Of a DNA stretch of 36,293 nucleotides, positions 16,429 to 23,803 are shown piece after piece (position 1 is the stretch's first letter; each line of letters starts with the position of its first letter). Where the stretch lies: NCBI GenBank assembly GCA_022616515.1, contig JAKEEQ010000100.1, forward strand, positions 1 through 36,293. Direction: 5' to 3'. Source of the stretch: Chloroflexota bacterium (GTDB lineage: Bacteria; Chloroflexota; Anaerolineae; Aggregatilineales; J027). The notes below the pieces were generated by a model. That model made no database searches and was not told where the DNA came from. It saw nothing but the letters and a program-made list of their open reading frames with translations. The translations under genes and the position numbers were made by a program.

Positions 16429-18615
16429 ATGAGACGAACGCTTTGCGGGCTAATACTTATAGTCACCCTCATTCTACTCGGTATTGCGCAGGCGGACACC
16501 AACGCGCAGGGCGAAAATATCCTGCGGGTAGGCTACGCCGGACAGCCGGACGATGATATGGCACGTGGCATGACATTGGCCGCTCAACAGGTGAACAGCG
16601 CTGGTGGTGTCACGGCCCCCGATGACAGAGATTATACCTATGAAATTCTCTATCCTGAAACACCAATTACCGATCCAGCGGACATTGGTGGTGTCCTGAC
16701 TTCGCTTGCCAACAGCGGCGCGATTGCGATTTTCGGCCCAAACGATCCAGAACTGGTCAATCCCGTTATACCCGTCCTGACCAACGCTCAAGTTCCCGTC
16801 CTTACGGGAGTGACCAATGACGCATTGTTCAGTCAGGATGAAAATAACAACATTTTCCGGGCAGTTCCACCGGAGCGGTTGTATGGCCTCGCGATGGTTG
16901 ATTATCTGGCAAATCAGGGGGCACAGTCGCTGGTTATCGTGCGGCAGGGTGTAGCGTGGAACGATGCCGTAACCGGACTGCGCTTCACGCTCCAGGATTA
17001 TCAATTAACGACTGAATTCATTATTGAAGTTGAAGAAATCGAAGATGCACTACTGCGTGTCAGTGAAATCGGGGCGCTCGAAGTCGATGCTGTCATCATG
17101 TACAGCTCTTCTGCGGAAGACAGCGCATCATTTTTTGGCGCTTTGCGCGGAATTGGCTGGACCGGGATATTCGTCCACCGGACCGCACAAGAATTACTGA
17201 GCGGGACTATTACCAATGGCTCAACTGAGGGCATCATTGGCGCGGCAACATGGACCTACGGTGCGGAAGATACCCTTAGCCGCACCTTTGTGGCGCAATA
17301 CGTGGCCGAATTTGGCAATGTTCCGGGGCCACTGGCAGCGGCAGGTTATGACATGTTCTTTGCGTTGAACCGGGTGATTCGTGACAATGGGCCAGAGGTG
17401 GCGGCGGTCAGAACCGGGCTGGCAGGATTGAGCGGGCTTACCCTGGTGCGCGGCGAAATCAATCCCGCCGGTGGTCCAGAAAGCGATATGAGCCGCACAG
17501 TTTACATTTATGCCCTGACCGGCAAAGGGGGGGCCAGAGCCGTCGCCGTTTACAGCAACGGCATTCTTGTTGAGGAAGGGGAAGAGCCGGTGGCGGGTGA
17601 TCCAACCAGCACGCCTTCGCCAACTGCAACCGAAGAAGTCGTTGGGCCAACCGCAACCCCGCAGAACGTCACCATTACGGTAGATGTACCCACACTCAAT
17701 GTCCGCAGCGGACCCGGTACTGAATTCCCGGTGATTACCCAGATTAATGAAGGGGAACAGTATCCGGTGGCCGGACGCAGTCAGGACTTTTTATGGTATC
17801 TCATTCAGGTAGAAGGCCGCCTTGGCTGGGTGAGTGCTGATCTGGTGACGGTGTTTGATCCCGGTGGACTACTGGCACTGTTACCCATTATCAGCGCGGC
17901 AACGCCGACGGTGGGTGTAACCGCTGCACCGCAATCTGCCGACCTCATCATTAACAACGTCACTTTAAACCCCGCCGTGCCACAGCCGGGCTGCCAGTTC
18001 ACCGCGACGGTGACGGTGCTCAATCAGGGGGCCAGCGCGGCTGGTTTCTTTGGGGTAGCGACAACATTCATTCCGGGCAATCAAGCGACCTTCACCGGAA
18101 CCAATCTTCAGGGTTTGGGTCCGAATGCCACCATTACCGCCCAATTGACGCAAACCATCAACCAGTCGGCCTATGTTCCAGGTCTGGCTTATGTGGTAGA
18201 CATCAACAACGAAGTCAATGAAGGTCAGAATGGTGAGGCAAACAATACCTTCAACGCGCCATTTAAGATTGATAAGCCGGTACTTCAGACGGCCACCGCG
18301 ACGGTAAATGCAAATACGCCTTTCGATTTCTTCGGTGGCACACCAGATATGAATTGGAATACCAGTAACAGTAATCTGGAAATGCAAGGCGGCGGACAAA
18401 TTGGACTCGTTTCAAACACACCTTACGAGAACGTACATTACGATCAGGTTGCCAGTACGACCAAGGACAATTCGCATTTCAATCCACAGGTCAATCAGGT
18501 ACTTGTCTTCACTACAGCCGAGGGTAATCGGGGTGTGATGAAGATTGATGCGATTAACCCCGGCACTTCAATGACTATCACCTATCGCGTCTATAACGAC
18601 AGTTCGACCTGTTAA
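16429..18615 (+). CDS. Periplasmic-binding-protein-like receptor with SH3b and CARDB domains
   Basis: The protein has 728 residues. A signal peptide (LCGLILIVTLILLGIAQA ... NAQG) has no lipobox. A type-I periplasmic binding protein fold of the Leu/Ile/Val class (about 28-390) follows: LRVGYAGQPDDDMARGMTLA, VNSAGGV, AIFGPNDPELVNPVIPVLT, VPVLTGVTNDALFSQ and AAAGYDMFFALNRVI. After a Pro/Thr linker comes a bacterial SH3 domain (about 420-478: PTLNVRSGPGTEFPVI ... LGWVSADLV). A CARDB-like Ig domain (about 503-615: ADLIINNVTLNPAVPQPGC ... VDINNEVNE) and a C-terminal beta domain complete it. SH3b and CARDB suggest wall or surface attachment, so this is probably a solute receptor fixed to the envelope. 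AAAGG precedes the start. Confidence 0.85.
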   Translation: MRRTLCGLILIVTLILLGIAQADTNAQGENILRVGYAGQPDDDMARGMTLAAQQVNSAGGVTAPDDRDYTYEILYPETPITDPADIGGVLTSLANSGAIAIFGPNDPELVNPVIPVLTNAQVPVLTGVTNDALFSQDENNNIFRAVPPERLYGLAMVDYLANQGAQSLVIVRQGVAWNDAVTGLRFTLQDYQLTTEFIIEVEEIEDALLRVSEIGALEVDAVIMYSSSAEDSASFFGALRGIGWTGIFVHRTAQELLSGTITNGSTEGIIGAATWTYGAEDTLSRTFVAQYVAEFGNVPGPLAAAGYDMFFALNRVIRDNGPEVAAVRTGLAGLSGLTLVRGEINPAGGPESDMSRTVYIYALTGKGGARAVAVYSNGILVEEGEEPVAGDPTSTPSPTATEEVVGPTATPQNVTITVDVPTLNVRSGPGTEFPVITQINEGEQYPVAGRSQDFLWYLIQVEGRLGWVSADLVTVFDPGGLLALLPIISAATPTVGVTAAPQSADLIINNVTLNPAVPQPGCQFTATVTVLNQGASAAGFFGVATTFIPGNQATFTGTNLQGLGPNATITAQLTQTINQSAYVPGLAYVVDINNEVNEGQNGEANNTFNAPFKIDKPVLQTATATVNANTPFDFFGGTPDMNWNTSNSNLEMQGGGQIGLVSNTPYENVHYDQVASTTKDNSHFNPQVNQVLVFTTAEGNRGVMKIDAINPGTSMTITYRVYNDSSTC

Positions 18616-18640
18616 CTCGTCATGTGCGGAACGAATGAAG

Positions 18641-18670
18641 GCCCCCGACAGCAACTGCCGGGGGTTTTTT
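18641..18670 (+). terminator. Rho-independent terminator after the binding-protein gene
   Basis: CCCCCG and CGGGGG, extended by CAG/CTG, form a strong hairpin. TTTTTTG follows directly. It lies 26 nt after the stop codon. Confidence 0.9.
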
Positions 18671-18899
18671 GTTAGTCAGTACCAGCGGGTGCGAGTTGGA
18701 TGGCTTGCTGCTTCTGGACTTGGAGGAAGGGCATTACAAAGCCTACTGACGACAGCAGCGCTAAACCTGCGCCGGGGAACCGGATTGGCCTCCACTGAAT
18801 CCATGATAATGCCTGCCATCAATGACCGGGACTTCCTCGAAAATAACAAGTGGCTCAGGTATAGTCTGTCCAACCAGACTGAATCAGGGAATGCAGAGG

Positions 18900-19568
18900 A
18901 TGTCGTCAATCAAGATTCGTATCAGGTCAGTTATCTACTTTGAAGGCATCACCGACGATGAACTTGAGTACATTATTGAAAATAGTATCCTGCAAACATT
19001 TTCCGCTGGCGAAGTAATTTTTCTGGAAGGGAATCCAGCGGAAGGATTATGGATTGTCGAAGCGGGGCGGGTGAAAATATTTAAGCTCAACCCTGAAGGC
19101 ACCGAACATATCTTGCATCTGCTGGGACCGGGAAAAACATTCAATGACATCGGCGCTCTGGATGGTGGAAACAACCCGGCCAATGCCACTGCGTTAAGTG
19201 CTGAGGTACGTGTCTGGCTGGTGCCGTCTGATATCATCACACAGGTGTTGACTCAAAATCCACAGGTGGCACTCAACGTTATCCGGCTGCTGGCAATGCG
19301 GGTGCGTTCCCTCGTTAGTCAGATTGAAGACCTTGCCCTGTACTCAGTGATTGTCCGGCTGGCTCGCTTTCTACTCAAACAGGTTGATGATCCCAGTTTG
19401 AGCGGGCCGGGCGTGACCCGCACGGCAATTGCCGCTTATTTGAACACCACACCACAGACTATCAGTGTTGCGCTGCGTGAGTTGGAAGCGGTGGGAGCGA
19501 TTGAATTCGACCGCCACCAGATTGCTATCATTGACGAAGACAAATTACAATCCATTGCCCTGCTGTGA
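18900..19568 (+). CDS. Cysteine-free Crp/Fnr-family regulator, probable NO/nitrite-responsive type
   Basis: The protein has 222 residues: a sensor barrel (about 10-125: FSAGEVIFLEGNPAEGLWIVEAGRVKIF), a dimer helix and a winged HTH (TRTAIAAYLNTTPQTISVALREL, about 175-197). It contains no cysteine, ruling out an FNR-type Fe-S cluster. The CRP cyclic-nucleotide cassette is not kept (FNDIGALDGGNNPANA in its place), so cAMP is unlikely. Both traits resemble DNR/NnrR-like nitric-oxide regulators, and the next genes are a ferredoxin and nitrite reductase. The recognition helix has Gln where CRP has its key Glu. AGGGA lies 9 nt before the ATG at 18900. Its stop codon lies in the first of two operator-like palindromes. 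The ligand is inferred, not seen. Confidence 0.85.
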   Translation: MSSIKIRIRSVIYFEGITDDELEYIIENSILQTFSAGEVIFLEGNPAEGLWIVEAGRVKIFKLNPEGTEHILHLLGPGKTFNDIGALDGGNNPANATALSAEVRVWLVPSDIITQVLTQNPQVALNVIRLLAMRVRSLVSQIEDLALYSVIVRLARFLLKQVDDPSLSGPGVTRTAIAAYLNTTPQTISVALRELEAVGAIEFDRHQIAIIDEDKLQSIALL

Positions 19569-19579
19569 CAAATGTCACG
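19564..19579. promoter_or_regulatory. Crp/Fnr-type operator-like site 1
   Basis: TGTGA-CAAATG-TCACG; its core GTGACAAATGTCAC is a near-perfect palindrome. It overlaps the stop codon of the Crp/Fnr-family gene and is centred 22 bp (two helical turns) from site 2. Confidence 0.6.
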
Positions 19580-19585
19580 TCATTT

Positions 19586-19601
19586 TGTGACAAAAATCAC
19601 A
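19586..19601. promoter_or_regulatory. Crp/Fnr-type operator-like site 2
   Basis: TGTGA-CAAAAA-TCACA is an exact match to the TGTGA-N6-TCACA family consensus. A TTAAAT at 19625-19630 would place transcription start near 19637, putting this site near -43, close to the class II activator position for the ferredoxin-nirK operon. Confidence 0.7.
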
Positions 19602-19673
19602 CATTCTCCCCTTTTTAAGCCAGCTTAAATACAACCTGCCATCTTGCCCTTAAGCTCAGAGTAAATCGAACAG

Positions 19674-19919
19674 ATGAAGAGCGATTCAATGGCAAATCGG
19701 GAAAACTGGCTTCCTCGCATCAATCAAGACTTATGCAATGGCTGTGGTGACTGCATCCTTCACTGTCCGACAGGTGCGCTGGGCTGGCAGGATGGCAAAG
19801 CTGCCCTGCTGTTTCCAGAACGGTGTGAGTACTGCTCTATATGCGAAGACATTTGCCCGGTCAATGCTATTGAACTGCCTTTTCTCATTCTCAAAAAACC
19901 CGCACAAAAAGGAAGGTAA
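19674..19919 (+). CDS. 2[4Fe-4S] ferredoxin
   Basis: The 81-residue protein carries two perfect CxxCxxCxxxCP motifs: CNGCGDCILHCP (about residues 21-32) and CEYCSICEDICP (about 49-60), each for a [4Fe-4S] cluster. It has no signal peptide, so it works in the cytoplasm. Start choice is uncertain between ATG 19674 and ATG 19689; the latter has GAAGAG 7 nt upstream. Its stop is only 2 nt before the nirK start, and the nirK ribosome site (GGAAGG) lies inside its end, so the two are cotranscribed. Because NirK is exported, the ferredoxin cannot reduce it directly. A role in donor assembly, a membrane electron path or redox sensing is conjecture. Confidence 0.9.
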   Translation: MKSDSMANRENWLPRINQDLCNGCGDCILHCPTGALGWQDGKAALLFPERCEYCSICEDICPVNAIELPFLILKKPAQKGR

Positions 19920-19921
19920 TC

Positions 19922-21433
19922 ATGAATACAAAACCGAACCCTAATTTTGGAGCGCTCATCTTCGTCGGTCTACTGGTCCTGATTTTGCTGGCACTGCCAA
20001 GTAATATCCAAATATCCGTTGGAGGAGTGACAGCTCAGGAAACGCCTGCCGGAGACGATACCGCGATTGTTGCTCAAGCAGAAGCGAATGTGGTTGAATT
20101 CACACTGCGAACGCAACTGGGTGGCGATCCCGCAATGGCATTTCTGGGCGTGGGTGGTGATATTGACGACCTGACGAACCCGACATTGGACGTCAACGCA
20201 GGCGATACGGTTCGCCTGACGGTCATTAATGGCGACCCGATGTTACACGATCTTCGGATCGACGAATTTGGTGTCCACACTGGCGAAATGGTGGAAGATG
20301 AACAGACGGTAACGGTTGAGTTTGTGGCTAATCAGGCCGGAGAGTTCAACTATTATTGTTCCGTGCCGGGGCATCGCGATGTCGGTATGCAAGGATTGAT
20401 AAAGGTAACCGGAACCGTGACAGTTAGCAATGAGGCTGCGCAGGTTGACACCGGGAATAACGATGAAATCGTGACGACGGCCCCGGCAATGGAAGATGCC
20501 GTGTCGATTGTGCGCAATCCAGCAGACGTTCCCGAACCTATCGGTGATCGAGCGGCAACGACCCTGCGCGTTGACATGAACACGGTTGAGGTCAACGGTA
20601 TATTAGCGGATGGAACGACCTACCGTTACATGACGTTTGATGGACAGGTGCCGGGTCCAATGCTGCGGATGCGCGTGGGCGATACGATGGAAGTGCATCT
20701 CCACAACGAGATAGAAAGTCTATTATCCCACTCGATTGACCTGCATGCCGTGACTGGTCCGGGTGGTGGTGCGGTATTCACCCAGACGGTCGCCGGGGAA
20801 GAGACGGTGTTCACCTTCCAGGCACTGCAAGCGGGATTATACGTCTATCACTGTGCAACCGCCAGCATCGGTCATCATATCTCCAGCGGGATGTACGGCC
20901 TTATTCTGGTCGAGCCGGTCGGCGGTTTGCCTGCTGTTGATCATGAGTTCTATGTCATGCAGGGCGAAATCTACACAGCGCAGCCCTTCGGAACTAAGGG
21001 CCATCTGGACTTCAGCCATGAAAAGATGCTGGATGAAGACGCCGAATACTTTGTTTTCAACGGTTCGGCAGGCGCGTTGACTCTCGACGAAAACGCGATG
21101 TACGCAAATGTTGGTGACACGGTACGCATTTATTTCGGTGTTGGCGGGCCAAATGCCACATCGTCCGTCCACGTCATCGGCGAGATTTTCGACCGCGTAT
21201 ATGATCAGGCATCGCTCACCGCGCCGCCGCTGACCGATGTACAAACGACAGTGGTGCCGCCCGGTGGAGCGACAGTGGTCGAGTTTACACTGGATGTGCC
21301 GGGACGCTACATTTTAGTCGATCATGCACTCAGCCGGTTGGAACGCGGGTTGGTCGGGTTCCTGTATGCCGAAGGTGATGATAATCCTGCTGTCTTTAGC
21401 GGGGAAAACGTGTCTGAAGATTCAGGACACTAA
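19922..21433 (+). CDS. nirK: Copper nitrite reductase with N-terminal cupredoxin domain
   Basis: The protein has 503 residues and a signal/anchor helix (FVGLLVLILLAL). An extra N-terminal cupredoxin (about 55-165) has type-1 copper ligands H109, C146, H151 and M156. The NirK core (about 210-490) has type-1 ligands H270, C311, H319 and M324. Type-2 ligands are H275, H310 and H468, and the catalytic pair is D273 (in SIDLHA) and H417 (in VHVIGE). All family residues are present, so the enzyme should reduce nitrite to nitric oxide outside the cytoplasmic membrane. The fused cupredoxin probably delivers electrons, as in other N-terminally extended NirKs such as that of Hyphomicrobium. GGAAGG precedes the start. 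Likely controlled by the adjacent regulator through the two palindromes upstream. Confidence 0.93.
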   Translation: MNTKPNPNFGALIFVGLLVLILLALPSNIQISVGGVTAQETPAGDDTAIVAQAEANVVEFTLRTQLGGDPAMAFLGVGGDIDDLTNPTLDVNAGDTVRLTVINGDPMLHDLRIDEFGVHTGEMVEDEQTVTVEFVANQAGEFNYYCSVPGHRDVGMQGLIKVTGTVTVSNEAAQVDTGNNDEIVTTAPAMEDAVSIVRNPADVPEPIGDRAATTLRVDMNTVEVNGILADGTTYRYMTFDGQVPGPMLRMRVGDTMEVHLHNEIESLLSHSIDLHAVTGPGGGAVFTQTVAGEETVFTFQALQAGLYVYHCATASIGHHISSGMYGLILVEPVGGLPAVDHEFYVMQGEIYTAQPFGTKGHLDFSHEKMLDEDAEYFVFNGSAGALTLDENAMYANVGDTVRIYFGVGGPNATSSVHVIGEIFDRVYDQASLTAPPLTDVQTTVVPPGGATVVEFTLDVPGRYILVDHALSRLERGLVGFLYAEGDDNPAVFSGENVSEDSGH

Positions 21434-21445
21434 CATTTTCCGGAT

Positions 21446-21539
21446 CCGGTGAAGTCGTTTTTCTCACCGGCCCATCAATGGTCTGACCAGTTTTGAAAGT
21501 GCCGCCGACTCCCAGGCATCCAGACAGACTGGCCGGACC
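21446..21539. other. Inverted repeats between converging nirK and nucleotidyltransferase genes
   Basis: CCGGTGA (21446-21452) pairs with TCACCGG (21464-21470). A second imperfect pair, GGTCTGACCAGT with ACTGGCCGGACC, spans 21480-21539. Neither is followed by a clear U-run, so a terminator role is only possible. Confidence 0.35.
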
Positions 21540-21541
21540 TT

Positions 21542-22423
21542 TTATCTGCGCTGACTCTTGAATTCAGGGCGGTCTTTTTCGCCACCTGTCTTCTCATCGT
21601 CGAAAAGTTTCTGGATGTAGGTAGTGATTGTGCCGTCCAACGTAGTTGGATATTCAAAGCCGAGATATTTGGCTGTCTCCGAGGCAATGCGCCGGAACAG
21701 AATCATCGCACCAAACAGCGACTGCCAGCTTTCCACCGGGTCAAAGTGCGCAAATACTTTGTGAAGGGCACGCCACGTTTCATCGTCCGTCCACTCGCGC
21801 AAGAAATTGCCGCCATACCAGGTATCTTTTCGGGAGATGACCTGCGACTGCCATTCAATCATTTGGAATAGATGCCCGGTGAGCTGCCAGTTTGTGGTTT
21901 TGACAACCCACATATTGCGACGGCGAATTTGCTTGGCAACGGCAACGGCGTTGTGCCAGAAATAGTTGACAGTGCTCATAAATTCTTCGGCTGACGGCTT
22001 TTCAAAGGTTGGCTTTGAGAAAATTTGAGGCGGGAGAAACTTGGCAAGATTATCTTTGTCAATCAACACACGATAGCCACGCTGCTGGCTCTCCATAAGC
22101 GCCTGTTTCTCAACCTGTTCGCGGAGAAAGTCCAACGGAAAGAACGTGAAGTCAACCTTTGCGCCGCCTTCATACAGGACCCAGAATAGCGGATCGCCGT
22201 CGTTGGTCTGGTGGAGCTGCTTCAGCCACACCGTCCCGAATTCGTCAGCAAAAGTGCCACTTGCGAAATAATCGTCAAACTCGGTGACGTAAATATCAAT
22301 GTCCAGATCGGACCACTGGTCAGCCGGGCGGTCCTGCCGGGCCTGCGAACCAGTGACAAGAATGGTCCGAATTTTAGGGCGAACGATGCCCCATGCGGTA
22401 ACTTTATCTTCATACTGCTTCAT
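21542..22423 (-). CDS. ANT(6)-like nucleotidyltransferase (aminoglycoside 6-adenylyltransferase family)
   Basis: The protein has 293 residues, close to the roughly 290-300 of the streptomycin adenylyltransferase family. The nucleotidyltransferase motif is complete: VTGSQARQDRPADQWSDLDIDIYV (about residues 23-46), with the paired Asp residues for metal, and a third acidic residue in GGAKVDFTFFP (about 87-97). The C-terminal helical region with NYFWHNAVAVAKQIRRRNMWVVK fits substrate-binding helices of AadE-like enzymes. Environmental homologues often have unknown substrates, so resistance activity is not established. The start has only a weak ribosome site. The IscB element lies immediately upstream and may have replaced or supplied its promoter. 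Confidence 0.85.
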   Translation of the reverse strand: MKQYEDKVTAWGIVRPKIRTILVTGSQARQDRPADQWSDLDIDIYVTEFDDYFASGTFADEFGTVWLKQLHQTNDGDPLFWVLYEGGAKVDFTFFPLDFLREQVEKQALMESQQRGYRVLIDKDNLAKFLPPQIFSKPTFEKPSAEEFMSTVNYFWHNAVAVAKQIRRRNMWVVKTTNWQLTGHLFQMIEWQSQVISRKDTWYGGNFLREWTDDETWRALHKVFAHFDPVESWQSLFGAMILFRRIASETAKYLGFEYPTTLDGTITTYIQKLFDDEKTGGEKDRPEFKSQRR

Positions 22424-22441
22424 TGGAAGCTTGGCGCGGAA

Positions 22442-22463
22442 ACCCCGTTGCTGGCAACGGGGC
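22442..22463 (-). terminator. Strong hairpin downstream of iscB (terminator or element end)
   Basis: CCCCGTTGC-TG-GCAACGGGG is a perfect inverted repeat, followed on the minus strand by TTTCC. It lies 17 nt past the iscB stop codon and could be the terminator or the subterminal hairpin of the IS200/IS605-like element. Confidence 0.55.
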
Positions 22464-22479
22464 AGAGCGCCTATCCTTT

Positions 22480-23412
22480 CTAAATATGGTAAGCATATCC
22501 ATCACAATGATGCATGATACGGCAATCTCTGTAACTAATTCCCTGCGCAGTGTCATTCACGGTTTTGATGTCGAAAAACCCGGATGCGCGAACCGCCACC
22601 CGTCCGGTGTAAGTGCCTGCTTTCTTGCCGCTGGTGACTACTGCTCTGACCATATCGCCTGTTTGAAAACCCTTGACTGTGCGCTGTTGTTTCGCTCTGG
22701 TGCGCGGGAAACCGTACTTGTCCACCCGGCACATCTGGCGCGATTGTCGTCCGGTGGCAGTGATGATTAAGGGTCGCATTGTTGCGGGGACAAAGACCTG
22801 CTCACCACTGTCTCCCACACAGACGGCATCCAGCCAGTGGGTTTTGGGATAGCCCTGCCGGATGCGATTGTATTTGGTGCGTGCCCCAGTTCCGATTTCA
22901 AGGGGTAATCCGGTTGCCTTCAACTGCTTGTATAACTCCCAACGAGTAGCATTGACCGCCGCCGCATCTTTCAAGGGTTGTTTAGCCCTGGCTCCAATCT
23001 CAGGATAGCCGAATTCGGCGGCCGTCTGGTTGCCTTTTTCCCGATTACAGTCTTCACAGGCGATGGTAAGATTGCTCACCCGCTGGCTGCCGCCGCGTGC
23101 TTTGGGGACAATATGTTCAACTTCGAGCGGCATATCCGTCACCCCACAATATGCACAGTGGTGTTCCCATTTTTCCAGAAGATGCAGAATCCTGAAATCA
23201 GCGACAATGGCGATGCCCGTCGTTTTCGATCCGGGATCAATCTTGACCTGGATCTCTTGCGTTTTACCACCGTCACGCTCAAGCAAGATGATGGTGAAGG
23301 GCTGCTGGCGCAACACCGCTGCTTTGGCACTGCTCAACAGTTGCCGCGCCCGTGCCGGATGACACGGCATCAACGGATTTTTATGTTTGTCTACCACCAA
23401 GACACGTTGCAT
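22480..23412 (-). CDS. iscB: IscB-family RNA-guided nuclease, internally deleted (no bridge helix or RuvC-II)
   Basis: The protein has 310 residues; full IscBs are usually above 400. The N-terminal PLMP domain (VLVVDKHKNPLMPCHPARA) and RuvC-I (VKIDPGSKTTGIAIV, D59) are present. The HNH domain is intact: EKWEHHCAYCG, LEVEHIVPKARGGSQRVSNL (H100, N114) and CEDCNREKGNQ. The RuvC-III region HWLDA (H192, D195) and C-terminal target-motif-interacting region remain. After RuvC-I the chain jumps directly to the segment before HNH, losing the Arg-rich bridge helix and RuvC-II with its catalytic Glu. The frame stays open. At the joint, 21 bases (23182-23202) read MQNPEIS, a typical pre-HNH IscB motif, on the opposite strand. 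RuvC cleavage should be dead; HNH nicking is conceivable, but guide-RNA binding may be lost. Confidence 0.88.
   Translation of the reverse strand: MQRVLVVDKHKNPLMPCHPARARQLLSSAKAAVLRQQPFTIILLERDGGKTQEIQVKIDPGSKTTGIAIVADFRILHLLEKWEHHCAYCGVTDMPLEVEHIVPKARGGSQRVSNLTIACEDCNREKGNQTAAEFGYPEIGARAKQPLKDAAAVNATRWELYKQLKATGLPLEIGTGARTKYNRIRQGYPKTHWLDAVCVGDSGEQVFVPATMRPLIITATGRQSRQMCRVDKYGFPRTRAKQQRTVKGFQTGDMVRAVVTSGKKAGTYTGRVAVRASGFFDIKTVNDTAQGISYRDCRIMHHCDGYAYHI
23182..23202 (+). other. Inverted 21-bp fragment of iscB at the deletion joint
   Basis: Opposite to iscB, this stretch encodes MQNPEIS, which in intact IscBs stands shortly before HNH, in the iscB direction. Here it lies between RuvC-I and LLEKW, inverted in place. 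It marks the rearrangement that removed about 120 codons. Confidence 0.6.
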
Positions 23413-23645
23413 TGAAAGTTACCTTTCGGTTCTCTGCTTGCGCAGGTAATGTCCTCCTCGCCCATGTTATGCGATGGTTTTATATCCGCATGACACTGAT
23501 TTAGACCCTCAATCTGTTTAATCGTGCGGCGCAGAGTACGGGGCTGGAGCGTCACCCCGTAGTGCCTATATATTCACCGCTAACGTAGCCGCTGCCTCTC
23601 GGCGTGGCTAGGGCTGGTCAACATGAGCATGTATCACATGCTCCG
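23413..23645 (-). ncRNA. HEARO / omega-RNA leader of iscB
   Basis: Read toward iscB this non-coding stretch has the conserved layout of HEARO RNAs. It contains a stem ACGGGG...CCCCGT around TGACGCTCCAG (23543-23565), then CTCTGCG, then ATTGAGGGTCTAAATCAGTGTC. These are followed by an ATGGGCGAGGAGG segment, a CTGC-GCAA-GCAG tetraloop stem, and ACCGAAAGGT ending just before the iscB ATG. In IscB systems this RNA carries a guide of about 16 nt at its 5' end and directs the nuclease. The 5' end here is not fixed; the hairpins at 23625-23658 probably lie at or near it. The leader looks intact although the protein is rearranged. Confidence 0.75.
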
Positions 23646-23729
23646 CAGGTTGCTGCGGGGTCGTTGACACTGCTTCATGGTAGTGTTTTCCCAGCGCGAT
23701 CATCAGCAAAACAGTGTGCAAGCGATTGC

Positions 23730-23758
23730 TTGCCGTCATGTACGCGATGCAATACAAT
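23730..23758 (+). promoter_or_regulatory. Promoter of the LysM protein gene
   Basis: TTGCCG (23730-23735), a 17-nt spacer and TACAAT (23753-23758) lie 45 nt before the ATG at 23804. The -10 box is the same as that of the other LysM gene's promoter at 6728. Confidence 0.5.
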
Positions 23759-23803
23759 GCTATACAAATATTAAGCAATTTGCTAATTGAAAGAAGGGGA
23801 AAT

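Larger units (their letters stand above)
22440..23660 (-). mobile_element. Non-autonomous IscB/HEARO element (IS200/IS605 superfamily type)
   Basis: The stretch holds a structured omega-RNA leader (23413 to about 23645), iscB, and hairpins near both ends: CCCCGTTGC/GCAACGGGG at 22443-22462, and GAGCATGT-ATC-ACATGCTC at 23625-23643. No tnpA transposase is present. Exact ends are not determinable from one copy. It sits between an ANT(6)-like gene and a LysM gene. Confidence 0.6.

Noticed and set aside
18635-18890. Small gene between the terminator and the Crp/Fnr-family gene
   Set aside because: The frame begins in the terminator hairpin and shows no protein-like pattern.
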